Shown here piece after piece: positions 26,194 to 34,373 of a stretch of DNA of 60,406 nucleotides (the stretch's first letter is position 1; every line of letters starts with the position of its first letter). The translations under genes were made by a program, and so were the position numbers. The DNA is from an uncultured Selenomonadales bacterium (GTDB lineage: Bacteria > Bacillota > Negativicutes > Selenomonadales > Selenomonadaceae), in the NCBI GenBank assembly GCA_946407095.1, contig CAMJMR010000012.1, positions 1 to 60,406 of the forward strand. The letters run 5' to 3'. The notes under the pieces are model-generated. The model was not told where the DNA came from. It did not search any database and saw only the letters and a program-made list of their open reading frames with translations.

Positions 26194-29100
26194 ATGGACG
26201 ACAATTTGAAATTCTTCACCAACGAGCCGGAAAAAGATTTATACGGCAAATTTCAAACCCTCCTGCGCGGCGACACGAATTTTTTCGATGTCATAGTGGG
26301 CTACTTTCGGACGAGCGGCTTTTTCTTGATGTGCGACGCTCTGGAGTCCGTGAAGAAAATCCGAATCCTTGTGGGCTTGAATGTCGACAAAACGGCGGCG
26401 CAGCTCTTCACGACGATAAAAGTTGCGAAGGAAAATTTTTCAGCGTCGGTCAAGGAGGAGTTTGACAATTCGGACGTGAGCTGTGACGTTGAGCGCGGCG
26501 TGAAAAAATTTTTGGATTGGCTAGCGTCAGGGAAATTGGAGTTTCGTATTTACACGGAGGCACCGCTGCACGCGAAAGTTTACATCACGCGGCAAGCGGA
26601 AAACGAAATCACGGAGAACGTCGACAGCGTCATAACCGGTTCAAGCAATTTTTCCAAGGCGGGTCTCATCAACAATCTGGAATTCAACGTCGAACTGAAA
26701 GATTATGCCGATGTGAAATTCGCTTGCGATAAATTTGCGGAGCTTTGGGAATACGGCGAGCCCGTGCGCGAAGAATATATCGAAGTCATTCAAAATCAAA
26801 CGTGGCTCAAAGATGACATCACGCCCCACGAAATTTATTTGAAGACGCTGTACGAATTTTTCAAGGAAGAAATTAACGCCGACAAAGAATATTCGCTTGA
26901 AAGCTTGCTGCCCGAAAATGCCATACGCCTGCAATATCAAACGGACGCCGTCATTCAAGCGAAGAAAATCCTTGAGGGATATGGCGGCGTTTTTATTTCA
27001 GATGTCGTCGGCTTGGGCAAAACTTATATCTGCGCCATGCTTGCCAAGTTGCTCGATAAAGGCCGCAAGCTGGTGATTTGTCCGCCCGTGCTCGTCAAGC
27101 AATGGCAAGACGTTCTGTATCGGCAATTCAATGTTGCCGCAAAGGTCGAATCGCTCGGCAAGCTCGATAAAATCCTTGAAGACGGCGTGGAGCAGTTCCA
27201 ATACGTCTTTGTTGACGAATCGCATCGTTTCCGCCGCGAGACCACAGAAAGTTTCAGCAAGCTGCACAAAATTTGTTACGGGAAAAAAATCGTCCTGATT
27301 TCCGCGACGCCAATCAATAACTATTCGACGGACATTGAAAGCCAAATTTCGCTGTTCCAATCGAAGCACAACAGCACGATAGCCGGCATACGCGACCTTG
27401 AAAAATTTTTCGGCAAGCTCGACAAGAAGGCCAAGGCTTTTGAAAAGGGCTCGCCCGAATATCTGAATCAGCTGTCCAAAAACTCAAGGGAAGTTCGCGA
27501 CAAAATTTTGCGCTACATAATGATTCGGCGGACGCGCAACGAAATTTCAAAGTATTATTCCGATGACTTGCAGAAAAACGGCGTGACCTTCCCGAAGCTC
27601 GGCACGCCCGCCGCCGTCACCTACGACTTTGACGACGACACGGACAAAATTTTTTCCGAAACGGTCGCGGCGATACGAGATTTTACATACGCGCGGTACA
27701 TGCCGCTGAAATATTTGCCGCCGTCAAAAAAATATTCGCAGATGCAAACCGCTCAAAGAAATTTGGGAGGATTCATGAAGTCAATCCTCGTCAAACGTCT
27801 GGAGAGCAGTTTTTTTGCGTTCAAGAACACGTTGCGCCGCTTTGAGGAGTCGTACCAAAATTTTATCAAAATGTTTTCGACGGGCGACGTGTACATAAGC
27901 AAGCAGGTTGATGTTTACGAACTTTTGAACAGCGGCGACGAAGACGAACTGTTGAAGCTTGCGGAAGAGGATAAAGCTTTGCACTTCAAATCCGCCGACT
28001 TCAACAAACAATTTATCGCCGAACTGCAAAGCGATTTGAAAAACTTAAAACACCTGCGCAAGATTTGGGAAACCGTCACGAGCGACCCGAAACTCAATCA
28101 GCTGAAGAACGAACTGCAACGCAACAAAAAATTTCAGGGCAACAAGAAAATTATTTTCACCGAATCGAAAGAGACCGCCGCATATCTCTACCGCGAGCTG
28201 CAAAAAATTTTCGGCGACAGAATCATCGTTTTCAGCGGCGGCAGTTCCGAAGGCTTGAAAAGCAAAATCGAAAAGAGTTTCGACCCGACCGTTGAACAGC
28301 CCGAAGACAAATTCGATTTGCTCATCACGACGGACGTTTTGGCGGAGGGCGTCAATCTTCACCGCGCCAACGCCTTGATAAACTACGACTTGCCCTGGAA
28401 CCCTACGCGGATTATGCAACGCGTCGGCAGAATCAATCGCGTCGGCACGAAGCACGACGAAATTTTTGTTTTCAATTTCTTCCCGACCGCCGCGACGAAA
28501 AAGCATTTGTCCTTGGAAGAGCGCATACTTGAAAAGTTGCAGATGTTTCACGAGACGCTCGGCGAAGATTTCAAATATCTTTCCGAATCGGAGGACGTTT
28601 CGCCAAAAAATTTGTTCGACACCCTGAACGCGAACTTGAGCGGCGAAGACGACGAAATCAATCCCGAACTGGAATATTTGAAGATTATCCGCGAAATACG
28701 GGACAACGACAAGTTTCTCTTTGAAAAAATAAAACGACTGCCCCAAAAGGCTCGCGCGGGGAAAAACGCCAAAGTCGACGAAGAATCCACTTTGACTTTC
28801 GCGCGCAGCGGAGCTTTGAAGACTTTCTTCATAACCGACTCAAGCAAGACCGCGCAACTTTCCTTCCTGGAGGCGATAGAGTTTTTGCGTTGCGAGCCCG
28901 CCGAAAGTCGAATTCCCGTCGGCGAAAAATTTTTTGAGCAATACGCCAAGAACTGCGAGGAGTTTCAAACTTTGCTCGATGAAAACGAAGCCGACATGCT
29001 TAAATCGACGAAGACGCCGAAAAATGTCAAGACCGTCATTTTCACGCTGAAAGCCCTCCTCAAAATCCCCGACTTCACCGACGACCAAGAAGAAATCATT

Positions 29101-29316
29101 CGGCGGCTCATCAACGCCTTTAACGAAGGCGACATACCTGCGCGGGACACGCAAAAGATAGCTCAAACCATCAAGACGGAAACAAATCCCATGGCACTGT
29201 TCAAAAAAATTTATGGCATTATCGACGAAAAATATTTGTTCGGCAGGCAACAGGCGGAAAATTTTTCCGAACGTCAAAGGCAAGTGATTCTGTCGTGCAG
29301 CTTGAAAGGCGGTTGA
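26194..29316 (+). CDS. PLD-nuclease/SNF2-type helicase fusion (defence protein)
   Basis: A 1040-residue protein from ATG 26194 (GGAG 7 bp upstream). Residues of about 1-190 form a phospholipase-D-like nuclease half-site: HAKVYI (H126) with GSSNFSKAGL (149-153). A SNF2/SF2 helicase follows: Walker A DVVGLGKTYIC (about 273), DESH box VFVDESHRFR (about 340), LISATPINN (about 369), motif V TTDVLAEGVNL and motif VI MQRVGRINRVG (about 742). A C-terminal domain of about 250 residues is unassigned. PLD nucleases occur in ATP-dependent restriction enzymes (NgoAVII, CglI) and DISARM carries separate PLD and SNF2 proteins. Here both are fused and sit 6 bp before a methylase gene. Confidence 0.88.
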   Translation: MDDNLKFFTNEPEKDLYGKFQTLLRGDTNFFDVIVGYFRTSGFFLMCDALESVKKIRILVGLNVDKTAAQLFTTIKVAKENFSASVKEEFDNSDVSCDVERGVKKFLDWLASGKLEFRIYTEAPLHAKVYITRQAENEITENVDSVITGSSNFSKAGLINNLEFNVELKDYADVKFACDKFAELWEYGEPVREEYIEVIQNQTWLKDDITPHEIYLKTLYEFFKEEINADKEYSLESLLPENAIRLQYQTDAVIQAKKILEGYGGVFISDVVGLGKTYICAMLAKLLDKGRKLVICPPVLVKQWQDVLYRQFNVAAKVESLGKLDKILEDGVEQFQYVFVDESHRFRRETTESFSKLHKICYGKKIVLISATPINNYSTDIESQISLFQSKHNSTIAGIRDLEKFFGKLDKKAKAFEKGSPEYLNQLSKNSREVRDKILRYIMIRRTRNEISKYYSDDLQKNGVTFPKLGTPAAVTYDFDDDTDKIFSETVAAIRDFTYARYMPLKYLPPSKKYSQMQTAQRNLGGFMKSILVKRLESSFFAFKNTLRRFEESYQNFIKMFSTGDVYISKQVDVYELLNSGDEDELLKLAEEDKALHFKSADFNKQFIAELQSDLKNLKHLRKIWETVTSDPKLNQLKNELQRNKKFQGNKKIIFTESKETAAYLYRELQKIFGDRIIVFSGGSSEGLKSKIEKSFDPTVEQPEDKFDLLITTDVLAEGVNLHRANALINYDLPWNPTRIMQRVGRINRVGTKHDEIFVFNFFPTAATKKHLSLEERILEKLQMFHETLGEDFKYLSESEDVSPKNLFDTLNANLSGEDDEINPELEYLKIIREIRDNDKFLFEKIKRLPQKARAGKNAKVDEESTLTFARSGALKTFFITDSSKTAQLSFLEAIEFLRCEPAESRIPVGEKFFEQYAKNCEEFQTLLDENEADMLKSTKTPKNVKTVIFTLKALLKIPDFTDDQEEIIRRLINAFNEGDIPARDTQKIAQTIKTETNPMALFKKIYGIIDEKYLFGRQQAENFSERQRQVILSCSLKGG

Positions 29317-29322
29317 TTTTTC

Positions 29323-32300
29323 ATGTCTCGGAAGCAAAAAATTTTTGAAGACGTTTTGAAGGGCGCGTACAGCTTGGACAACTTCAAGCGATTCTCAAGG
29401 GAACTTTTCGCCGGCACAAGGATTTTTGACGCAAAAGCGCAGAAGCCGCGGGAAAATTTTTCCGAACACATCAAAGAATTTTACTCGCTCGGCAGGCAGA
29501 ACGATATCGCGGTCTTCGCCGTCAATCTGCAAAAAGCTAAGTCCGTCGAACGCGCCCGCTCCGTGCAAAGGAATTTCGTAAAACATTTGATTGAAAACCA
29601 TGAAGCCGCCGTCGAAGGCGCGATTGTAGCTTTTTATTCCGACTCCGTGCCGGAAAAGTGGCGGCTCTCTTTCGTCCGTCTCGATTACGAATTCGTTGGC
29701 GGCAAGGGCGGACAAGAAAAAATGACGTCCGCGAAAAGATATTCCTACCTCGTCGGCAAAGACGAACCCTGCAAAACGGCTTATCAACAACTCTTTCCGC
29801 TTTTTGAGGACGATTCCGCCGCCATCACTCTCGACGACTTGGAGGAGGCCTTCAGCGTCGAACGGGTCACAAAAGAATTTTTTGACAGCTACGCCGATAA
29901 ATTTTATGAAGTCAAAAAATATCTGGACGAAAATCCCGAATTCAACGCGGAGGCTCAAGCGCACGGCTTTTCCGCCGAACAGTTCACCAAAAAACTTTTG
30001 GGGCAAATCGTCTTCCTTTACTTCCTGCAGAAAAAGGGCTGGCTCGGCGTCGATAAAAATTCCGATTGGGGGACGGGCTCGCCCAACTTCATGCGGAAAA
30101 TTTTCCAAGACAATGAAGCCAACGGCGGAAATTTTTTCGACGACGTTTTGGAGCCGCTGTTTTATACCGCCCTCAACGTCGACCGCAGCCGCACGAACGA
30201 TTTGTATCAGAAACTGAATGTGCGCATTCCTTTCTTGAACGGCGGGCTTTTTGAGCAGCTCGACAACTACGACTGGCAAAAAAATAATTTTTCCATTCCC
30301 AACGAAATTTTTTCCAACGCCGCCGCCAACGGCCGTGACGCCGACGGAATTCTTGACATCTTCGACCGCTACAACTTCACTATCAACGAAGACGAACCGA
30401 CCCAACGCGAAGTTGCCGTCGACCCCGAAATGCTCGGCAAGGTTTTTGAGAATCTCCTCGACGCGGACGACAGAAAATCCAAGGGCGCGTTCTATACGCC
30501 GCGCGAAATCGTTCACTACATGTGCCGCGAAACTTTGATAAGTTACCTCGTCGAAAAAAGCAAAATTTCCGAAGACGCCATCAGAAAGTTCATTCTGCAC
30601 GGCGACCACTTCAAGGACGACGACTTTGCGCGTCTCGCCGACAATCGCCCCTTGAATATGCCCGACGAAATTTTTTCGCCCGCGAAGGGCATCAACCGCC
30701 TCGACGAACTCAATACCTTTCTGAAAAATGTCAAGGTTGCTGATTTGGCCGTAGGCTCCGGTGCCTTCCTGCTCGGCATGGTAAACGAAATCACCAAGGC
30801 GCGCGAAGTCCTTGCCGCTTACTTGAACTTCGTCACGCCCGAAACGCCGCTGCCCGCCCTTTACGACTTGAAACTCGAAACCATTAAAAATTCTGTCTTC
30901 GCCTGCGACATTGAGCCCAGTGCCGTCGACATTGCCAAGTTGCGCTTGTGGCTGACCATCGTCATCGACGACGCGCCCGCCGCCGACAAAAAACCTTTCA
31001 AGCCCAAGCCCCTGCCCAATCTCGACTGCAACATCATTTGCGGCAACAGTCTCATTGACGAATTCGGCGGCTTCCCGCTCATTAAGCACAGCAAGGCTTT
31101 GAACAACATGGCGCAGGCAAAAGGGCAAGGCTCGCTGGTGGAAGGCGAAATCGCTTTGCTGATTGAAAATCTGATTCGCGTCCAGAAAAATCTTTTCCAC
31201 GAAACTAACCGCGCCCGCAAGGAAGAGTTCCGCCGTTATATCCGCGACATTTACGACAAAATTATCCTTGAACAGCTTAACCGGCTCGGCGCGACTCCTG
31301 CCGTGATTAAAAGCTACAAGGCCGCCGCGCAGAAAAAATCTTTGCCGTTCATACTCTGGCAACTCTATTTCCCGACCGTCTTCAAGGAAAACGGCGGCTT
31401 CGACATTATCATCGGCAACCCGCCCTACGGCGCGAAAATCTCTGCTGCCGACAAAAAAATCTTCAAGAAAAATTTTCTCTGCACCAAAACCGTCACCGGC
31501 AAGCAAAAGGGTTCGACCGACACTTTCGCGCTCTTCATCGAAAAAAGCTTCAACCTGTGCAACAAAGGCGGCATCGTCAATCTGATTGTCCCAATGAGCG
31601 TCACTTCCAGCGACTCTATGACCGCCCTGCATAAGTTCTTGGAGGAAAACTGCAACGTCATTCGCGTCTCGTCCTATTCTTGTCGTCCAAAGCAAATGTT
31701 TAATTCGGCTTGCGTCAACACGGCAATCATACTCTTCAAAAAAAATTTCTCGCCGCTTGAAAAACTTTTTACAAGCAAACTCATGCGCCGCGACGAAAGC
31801 CGCTCCATCAAGGACATTATCGAAAGCCTAACCTTCGTCGACTCGCTGAATTTCAAATTGCCCGGGCGTTATCCGAAAATCGGGACGGAACAGCAGCTTG
31901 GCATTCTCAAGAAGATGTTCGCCTTCAACAAAAAAATCGCCGACTATCAAGACGAAGACGGCGCGCCGTTTTATTATAGGACTTCGGGCGGCAGATACTT
32001 CAACGTCATCACGAATTATCCAACGGGCTCCTCAAAGGAAAAGCCTTTCTACGTGAATAAAGAATTTACAAAGATTATCGCCGCGATATTGAGCACGAGC
32101 TTGTTTTGGTTCTATCAGCAGACCTACACCAACGCTTTGGACTTGAAACAATTTGAGATTGAAACTTTCCCGCTGTTCGCCTTGGAGAGCTTGACGACCG
32201 CGCAGATTGCGGGCATAGAGACGATTTACGACGAATACTTGAGCGACATCGAGCGAAACGTTTCAGTCAGGACGTCTTCGGAAAATTCTTCGTACAACGT

Positions 32301-32460
32301 GGCGCAGTTCAAGAATTACAAGCTTGGACGGTCGAAGGCATTGATAGACAAGCTCGACGACGCGATAGGTCAGTTTTACGGCTTGACGGACGCGGAAATA
32401 AAATTCATCAAGAACTTTGAGCTGGAATTTCGGATGAGCGGCGCGGACGGCGAGAGCTAG
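29323..32460 (+). CDS. Eco57I/PglX-class adenine methyltransferase with specificity region
   Basis: A 1045-residue class-gamma N6-adenine methylase. SAM motif I is VADLAVGSGAFLLGMV (about 473) after KSKGAFYTPREIVHYM; catalytic motif IV is IIIGNPPYG (about 697). The N-terminal ~350 residues are helical with no clear nuclease motif seen, and the C-terminal ~300 residues carry a TaqI/Eco57I-like target recognition domain. It forms a two-gene unit with the PLD-helicase. The pair looks like a split version of a single-chain type ISP or DISARM drmD-drmMI arrangement; drmA and drmB are absent. Restriction would be carried out by the partner (inference). Confidence 0.88.
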   Translation: MSRKQKIFEDVLKGAYSLDNFKRFSRELFAGTRIFDAKAQKPRENFSEHIKEFYSLGRQNDIAVFAVNLQKAKSVERARSVQRNFVKHLIENHEAAVEGAIVAFYSDSVPEKWRLSFVRLDYEFVGGKGGQEKMTSAKRYSYLVGKDEPCKTAYQQLFPLFEDDSAAITLDDLEEAFSVERVTKEFFDSYADKFYEVKKYLDENPEFNAEAQAHGFSAEQFTKKLLGQIVFLYFLQKKGWLGVDKNSDWGTGSPNFMRKIFQDNEANGGNFFDDVLEPLFYTALNVDRSRTNDLYQKLNVRIPFLNGGLFEQLDNYDWQKNNFSIPNEIFSNAAANGRDADGILDIFDRYNFTINEDEPTQREVAVDPEMLGKVFENLLDADDRKSKGAFYTPREIVHYMCRETLISYLVEKSKISEDAIRKFILHGDHFKDDDFARLADNRPLNMPDEIFSPAKGINRLDELNTFLKNVKVADLAVGSGAFLLGMVNEITKAREVLAAYLNFVTPETPLPALYDLKLETIKNSVFACDIEPSAVDIAKLRLWLTIVIDDAPAADKKPFKPKPLPNLDCNIICGNSLIDEFGGFPLIKHSKALNNMAQAKGQGSLVEGEIALLIENLIRVQKNLFHETNRARKEEFRRYIRDIYDKIILEQLNRLGATPAVIKSYKAAAQKKSLPFILWQLYFPTVFKENGGFDIIIGNPPYGAKISAADKKIFKKNFLCTKTVTGKQKGSTDTFALFIEKSFNLCNKGGIVNLIVPMSVTSSDSMTALHKFLEENCNVIRVSSYSCRPKQMFNSACVNTAIILFKKNFSPLEKLFTSKLMRRDESRSIKDIIESLTFVDSLNFKLPGRYPKIGTEQQLGILKKMFAFNKKIADYQDEDGAPFYYRTSGGRYFNVITNYPTGSSKEKPFYVNKEFTKIIAAILSTSLFWFYQQTYTNALDLKQFEIETFPLFALESLTTAQIAGIETIYDEYLSDIERNVSVRTSSENSSYNVAQFKNYKLGRSKALIDKLDDAIGQFYGLTDAEIKFIKNFELEFRMSGADGES

Positions 32461-32477
32461 GGCGATTTGGCTTTTCA

Positions 32478-32506
32478 TTGACAAGGCGGCGAGTGTATGA
32501 TAAATT
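32478..32506 (+). promoter_or_regulatory. Promoter of antitoxin-like RNA 1
   Basis: TTGACA (32478-32483), a 17-bp spacer, TAAATT (32501-32506). The same promoter with the same spacing is repeated at 32631-32659. The upstream GCGATTTGGCTTTTCAWTGAC sequence recurs at 56261-56281. Confidence 0.65.
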
Positions 32507-32512
32507 AGCGGC

Positions 32513-32618
32513 GTCGATAAGACACCCAACTGCAATCAGCACTGCAGTATCGAACATAGTTTATCACCGAAACGAAAACCCCCGCACAGATTACGGCACT
32601 GCGCGGGGGCTTCGTTTT
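32513..32618 (+). ncRNA. Antitoxin-like small RNA 1 (diverged, orphan)
   Basis: About 105 nt from the predicted start to the terminator hairpin at 32570-32617 (AAACGAA...TTCGTTT outer stem and CCCCCGC/GCGGGGG inner stem). It is a tandem copy of RNA 2: same promoter, same layout, related terminator. Its 32555-32569 segment is complementary to a hypothetical leader reading GGTGATAAACTATG, similar to but not matching the local toxin start. Its partner toxin is missing here, so it may be a leftover or may act on an unlinked toxin. Confidence 0.55.
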
Positions 32619-32630
32619 GCCATAACCGAT

Positions 32631-32659
32631 TTGACAAAGTGGCGGGTGTATGATAAATT
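32631..32659 (+). promoter_or_regulatory. Promoter of antitoxin RNA 2
   Basis: TTGACA (32631-32636), a 17-bp spacer, TAAATT (32654-32659). Confidence 0.7.
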
Positions 32660-32665
32660 TTGTTC

Positions 32666-32762
32666 TGACGTAATGACCTAAGACGTGATGACACGAACCG
32701 TGACTATCACAAACGAAGAAAACCCCGCGTAGCGTGATGAACTGCACGGGGTCTTCGTTTTG
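32666..32762 (+). ncRNA. Antitoxin small RNA 2 of a type I toxin-antitoxin locus
   Basis: A predicted RNA of about 97 nt, convergent with the toxin gene. Two stretches match the strand opposite the toxin message exactly: GACGTAATGAC (32667-32677, equal to 32882-32892, toxin codons 4-7) and TGACTATCAC (32701-32710, equal to 32901-32910, start codon edge and ribosome-site side). The RNA can therefore pair with both sides of the toxin initiation region, as RNAII does in the pAD1 par/Fst system. It ends in the hairpin 32711-32760 (AAACGAAGA/TCTTCGTTT and CCCCG/CGGGG), which may serve both strands. Confidence 0.75.
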
Positions 32763-32817
32763 CCTAACCGAGTGATGAGTCCGATTGTCAAGGGCAACTG
32801 GTTGAATGTTCTGCTAC

Positions 32818-32901
32818 TTACTTGATGAACTTGTCGTAAATGTAAGCACCGATGATGCTGGATACCACACCGACGACAAGCGACGTAATGACAGTCGCCA
32901 T
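32818..32901 (-). CDS. 27-residue membrane toxin (type I TA, Fst-like layout)
   Basis: A short peptide, too short for ordinary gene finders: MATVITSLVVGVVSS, then IIGAYIYDKFIK. It has one hydrophobic helix and a charged C-terminus, as in Fst, Ldr and other type I toxins. The ribosome site AAGGAGGTGA (32907-32916) is a perfect anti-SD match 5 bp from the ATG, which is unusual unless translation is blocked by an antitoxin. A convergent small RNA downstream carries two segments complementary to this start region. Toxicity is inferred from these features. Confidence 0.75.
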   Translation of the reverse strand: MATVITSLVVGVVSSIIGAYIYDKFIK

Positions 32902-32961
32902 GACTATCACCTCCTTCCGTGCTGAATTAATGCGGTAGTTGGAAGTGGTAGCATTGGGGCG

Positions 32962-32990
32962 ATTATAGCAGAAATTTTTTCAAACGTCGA
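32962..32990 (-). promoter_or_regulatory. Toxin promoter
   Basis: Minus strand: TCGACG, a 17-bp spacer, TATAAT (32962-32967). It overlaps the first copy of the 58-bp repeat of element A3, so part of the toxin promoter was originally the 3' end of the neighbouring Gx-transporter gene. Confidence 0.55.
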
Positions 32991-33185
32991 ATCACCGCCT
33001 TGGCAAGGACGCCGTTCAGCACCCCGACGGCCGCTTTGAAAGCGGCGGAACAGTTAGCGCGTTGCAACCGACCATAACATCAGCCAATTAGCCGCGCCGA
33101 AACGAAAGCGCATTTCTAGCCTCATAAAAATTTTTTCAAACGTCGAATCACCGCCTTGGCAAGCAAGCCGTTCAGCACCCCGACG
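32972..33185 (+). repeat. Hairpin-headed element A3 with 58-bp flanking duplication
   Basis: The element (33030-33127, 98 bp) has the head GCCGCTTTGAAAGCGGC, then GGAACAG and TTAGCGCG, and the 3' end CATTTCTAGCCTCATAA. The direct repeats 32972-33029 and 33128-33185 match at 56 of 58 positions. Both contain the 3' end of the Gx-transporter gene. The live gene (right copy) now stops at a TGA formed by the end of the element. Confidence 0.9.
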
Positions 33186-33622
33186 ACAATTCCGCACGTT
33201 CCGAGCGCGGGCAGGTAGAGGAAAAATTTTTCGCTGCCCATGACGACCGACGCCGCGCAGATTTGTCCGAGGTTGTGGAAGAAGCCGCCCGCCGCACTCA
33301 CGCCGACGACTGAAAATTTTTCCGCGCGTTTTAGCAAAATCATCGCCGCCAAACTCAAAAGCCCGCCGCCGAAGCTGAACAGAATCATCGACGGCACGCC
33401 CGCCAACATTCCCGCCAAAAAAATTCGCGCCGACAAAATTATCAGCGCGTCGACTTCCCGAAGCAGATAGAGCGCGGCGACCGTCACGACGTTGGCAAGC
33501 CCGAACTTCGCGCCCGGCGGCAACCAAAGCGGCGGCATCAAGCCTTCGACCGCGAACAAAATCAGCGACAGCGATACAAGCAACGCGTCCGCCGTCAAGC
33601 GTCTAGTCTTCCGCAATTTCAA
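33122..33622 (-). CDS. Gx transporter / HepS-I-like membrane protein
   Basis: A 166-residue membrane protein with 4-5 hydrophobic helices. I place it in the 'Gx transporter' (heptaprenyl diphosphate synthase component I-like) group, with LPPGAKFGLANVVTVAALYLL and the glycine-rich SFGGGLLSL and SAAGGFFHNLGQI segments. Genes of this type usually accompany NusG-domain-II and FMN-binding proteins, as here; they resemble ECF-type S components and may carry a flavin or isoprenoid precursor (inference). The C-terminus is KKFL with a stop supplied by element A3; the left repeat copy preserves the older end KKFLL. Confidence 0.85.
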   Translation of the reverse strand: MKLRKTRRLTADALLVSLSLILFAVEGLMPPLWLPPGAKFGLANVVTVAALYLLREVDALIILSARIFLAGMLAGVPSMILFSFGGGLLSLAAMILLKRAEKFSVVGVSAAGGFFHNLGQICAASVVMGSEKFFLYLPALGTCGIVVGVLNGLLAKAVIRRLKKFL

Positions 33623-33929
33623 TCAGCACCTTGTGCGGCACGCAAGCAATCGCCTCGCCGACATGCCGAATCGCGCCGCGCCGAACGCAAATTTTATCGG
33701 GACAATCAGCCTCCGCCACGCTGACTGCCCCGTTTTTTGTTTCGACGATATTTTTGCCGCCGCCCGCCTCCAGCTCAAGCCGAGCCTCCGCCGACAAGTC
33801 AAGCTTTCGGACAAGCACGCCGTCGACTTTTATCAGCGCGAAAATTTTTTCCGAGCCCGAATCAATCATCAGCGGCGACAGCGCGACAAGCAAAAGCAAG
33901 GCGATTAGCAGGCAGTCGTTGCGCGTCAT
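33603..33929 (-). CDS. NusG domain II-containing exported protein
   Basis: A 108-residue protein with one N-terminal hydrophobic helix (LLIALLLLVALSPLMI) followed by a beta-rich NusG_II-type domain. The conserved segment EADCPDKICVRRGAIRHVGEAIACVPHKV has paired cysteines (CPDKIC and AC), as in the group. It overlaps the Gx gene by 20 bp and the FMN-binding gene by 4 bp. It probably works outside the membrane with the flavoprotein next to it. Confidence 0.88.
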   Translation of the reverse strand: MTRNDCLLIALLLLVALSPLMIDSGSEKIFALIKVDGVLVRKLDLSAEARLELEAGGGKNIVETKNGAVSVAEADCPDKICVRRGAIRHVGEAIACVPHKVLIEIAED

Positions 33930-34372
33930 TGGGAAGCCTCCGCCACTGCACGCTTGACCGTCTCGACGAACTGATTGTAGGAAATCGTTGCGCCGGCTAT
34001 CGCGTCGACCTTGCTTAAGTCCTGCGTCTCGACCAACTGCGCGGGATAAATTTTAATCGCGGCGACGGCTGCTTGAGCCTTTCGGTAGTCGTCGGTGTCC
34101 TTGCCGCCCAACGAGCCGTAATCGGCGCCCTTGACTTTCCCGAAAATATCGTAGCCCGTGAAGTCGGCGGCGATAATTTTTTTGTCCTTAATCGTCAGCG
34201 TCAAGGTGCCGTTGCCGAAATTTTCATCGCGAGAGCTTTCGACAATATAAACGCCGTCCTTTGCCGCGTTCAAGTTGATTTTGTTCGGAGCGGGCTTGAG
34301 CGGGGCTTGAGCCTCTTCGACGCAACCCGTCATAAGTAACGCCGCGCAGATTAGCAAAAAAATTTTCCGCAT
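33926..34372 (-). CDS. FMN-binding-domain lipoprotein (flavinylated)
   Basis: A 148-residue lipoprotein (lipobox LLMTGC) with an FMN_bind domain. The ApbE target motif is DAIAGATISYNQF, in which the Thr of GAT would receive FMN through a phosphoester bond (known for RnfG/NqrC-type domains). The gene starts 1 bp after the EcoRI-type methylase ends. ApbE, the enzyme that would flavinylate it, is encoded at 37636. Its role is probably extracytoplasmic electron transfer with the NusG-II protein. Confidence 0.9.
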   Translation of the reverse strand: MRKIFLLICAALLMTGCVEEAQAPLKPAPNKINLNAAKDGVYIVESSRDENFGNGTLTLTIKDKKIIAADFTGYDIFGKVKGADYGSLGGKDTDDYRKAQAAVAAIKIYPAQLVETQDLSKVDAIAGATISYNQFVETVKRAVAEASQ

Positions 34373-34373
34373 G

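Noticed and set aside
29395-31695. A 766-codon open frame antisense to the Eco57I-class methylase gene
   Set aside because: It mirrors the methylase codons, has no ribosome site, and the encoded sequence shows no domain pattern. It is a by-product of the codon bias.
26194-32460. Complete DISARM or BREX system
   Set aside because: Only helicase/PLD and methylase components are present; drmA, drmB, pglZ, brxC and brxL counterparts are missing from the window.
32483-32500. TATGAT at 32495 and 32648 as the -10 of the small-RNA promoters
   Set aside because: The spacing from TTGACA is only 12 bp; TAAATT at exactly 17 bp fits better in both copies.
32263-32569. A second toxin ORF on the minus strand opposite antitoxin-like RNA 1
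   Set aside because: The ATG exists, but there is no AGGAGG site and the encoded peptide is long and charged rather than a short hydrophobic helix.
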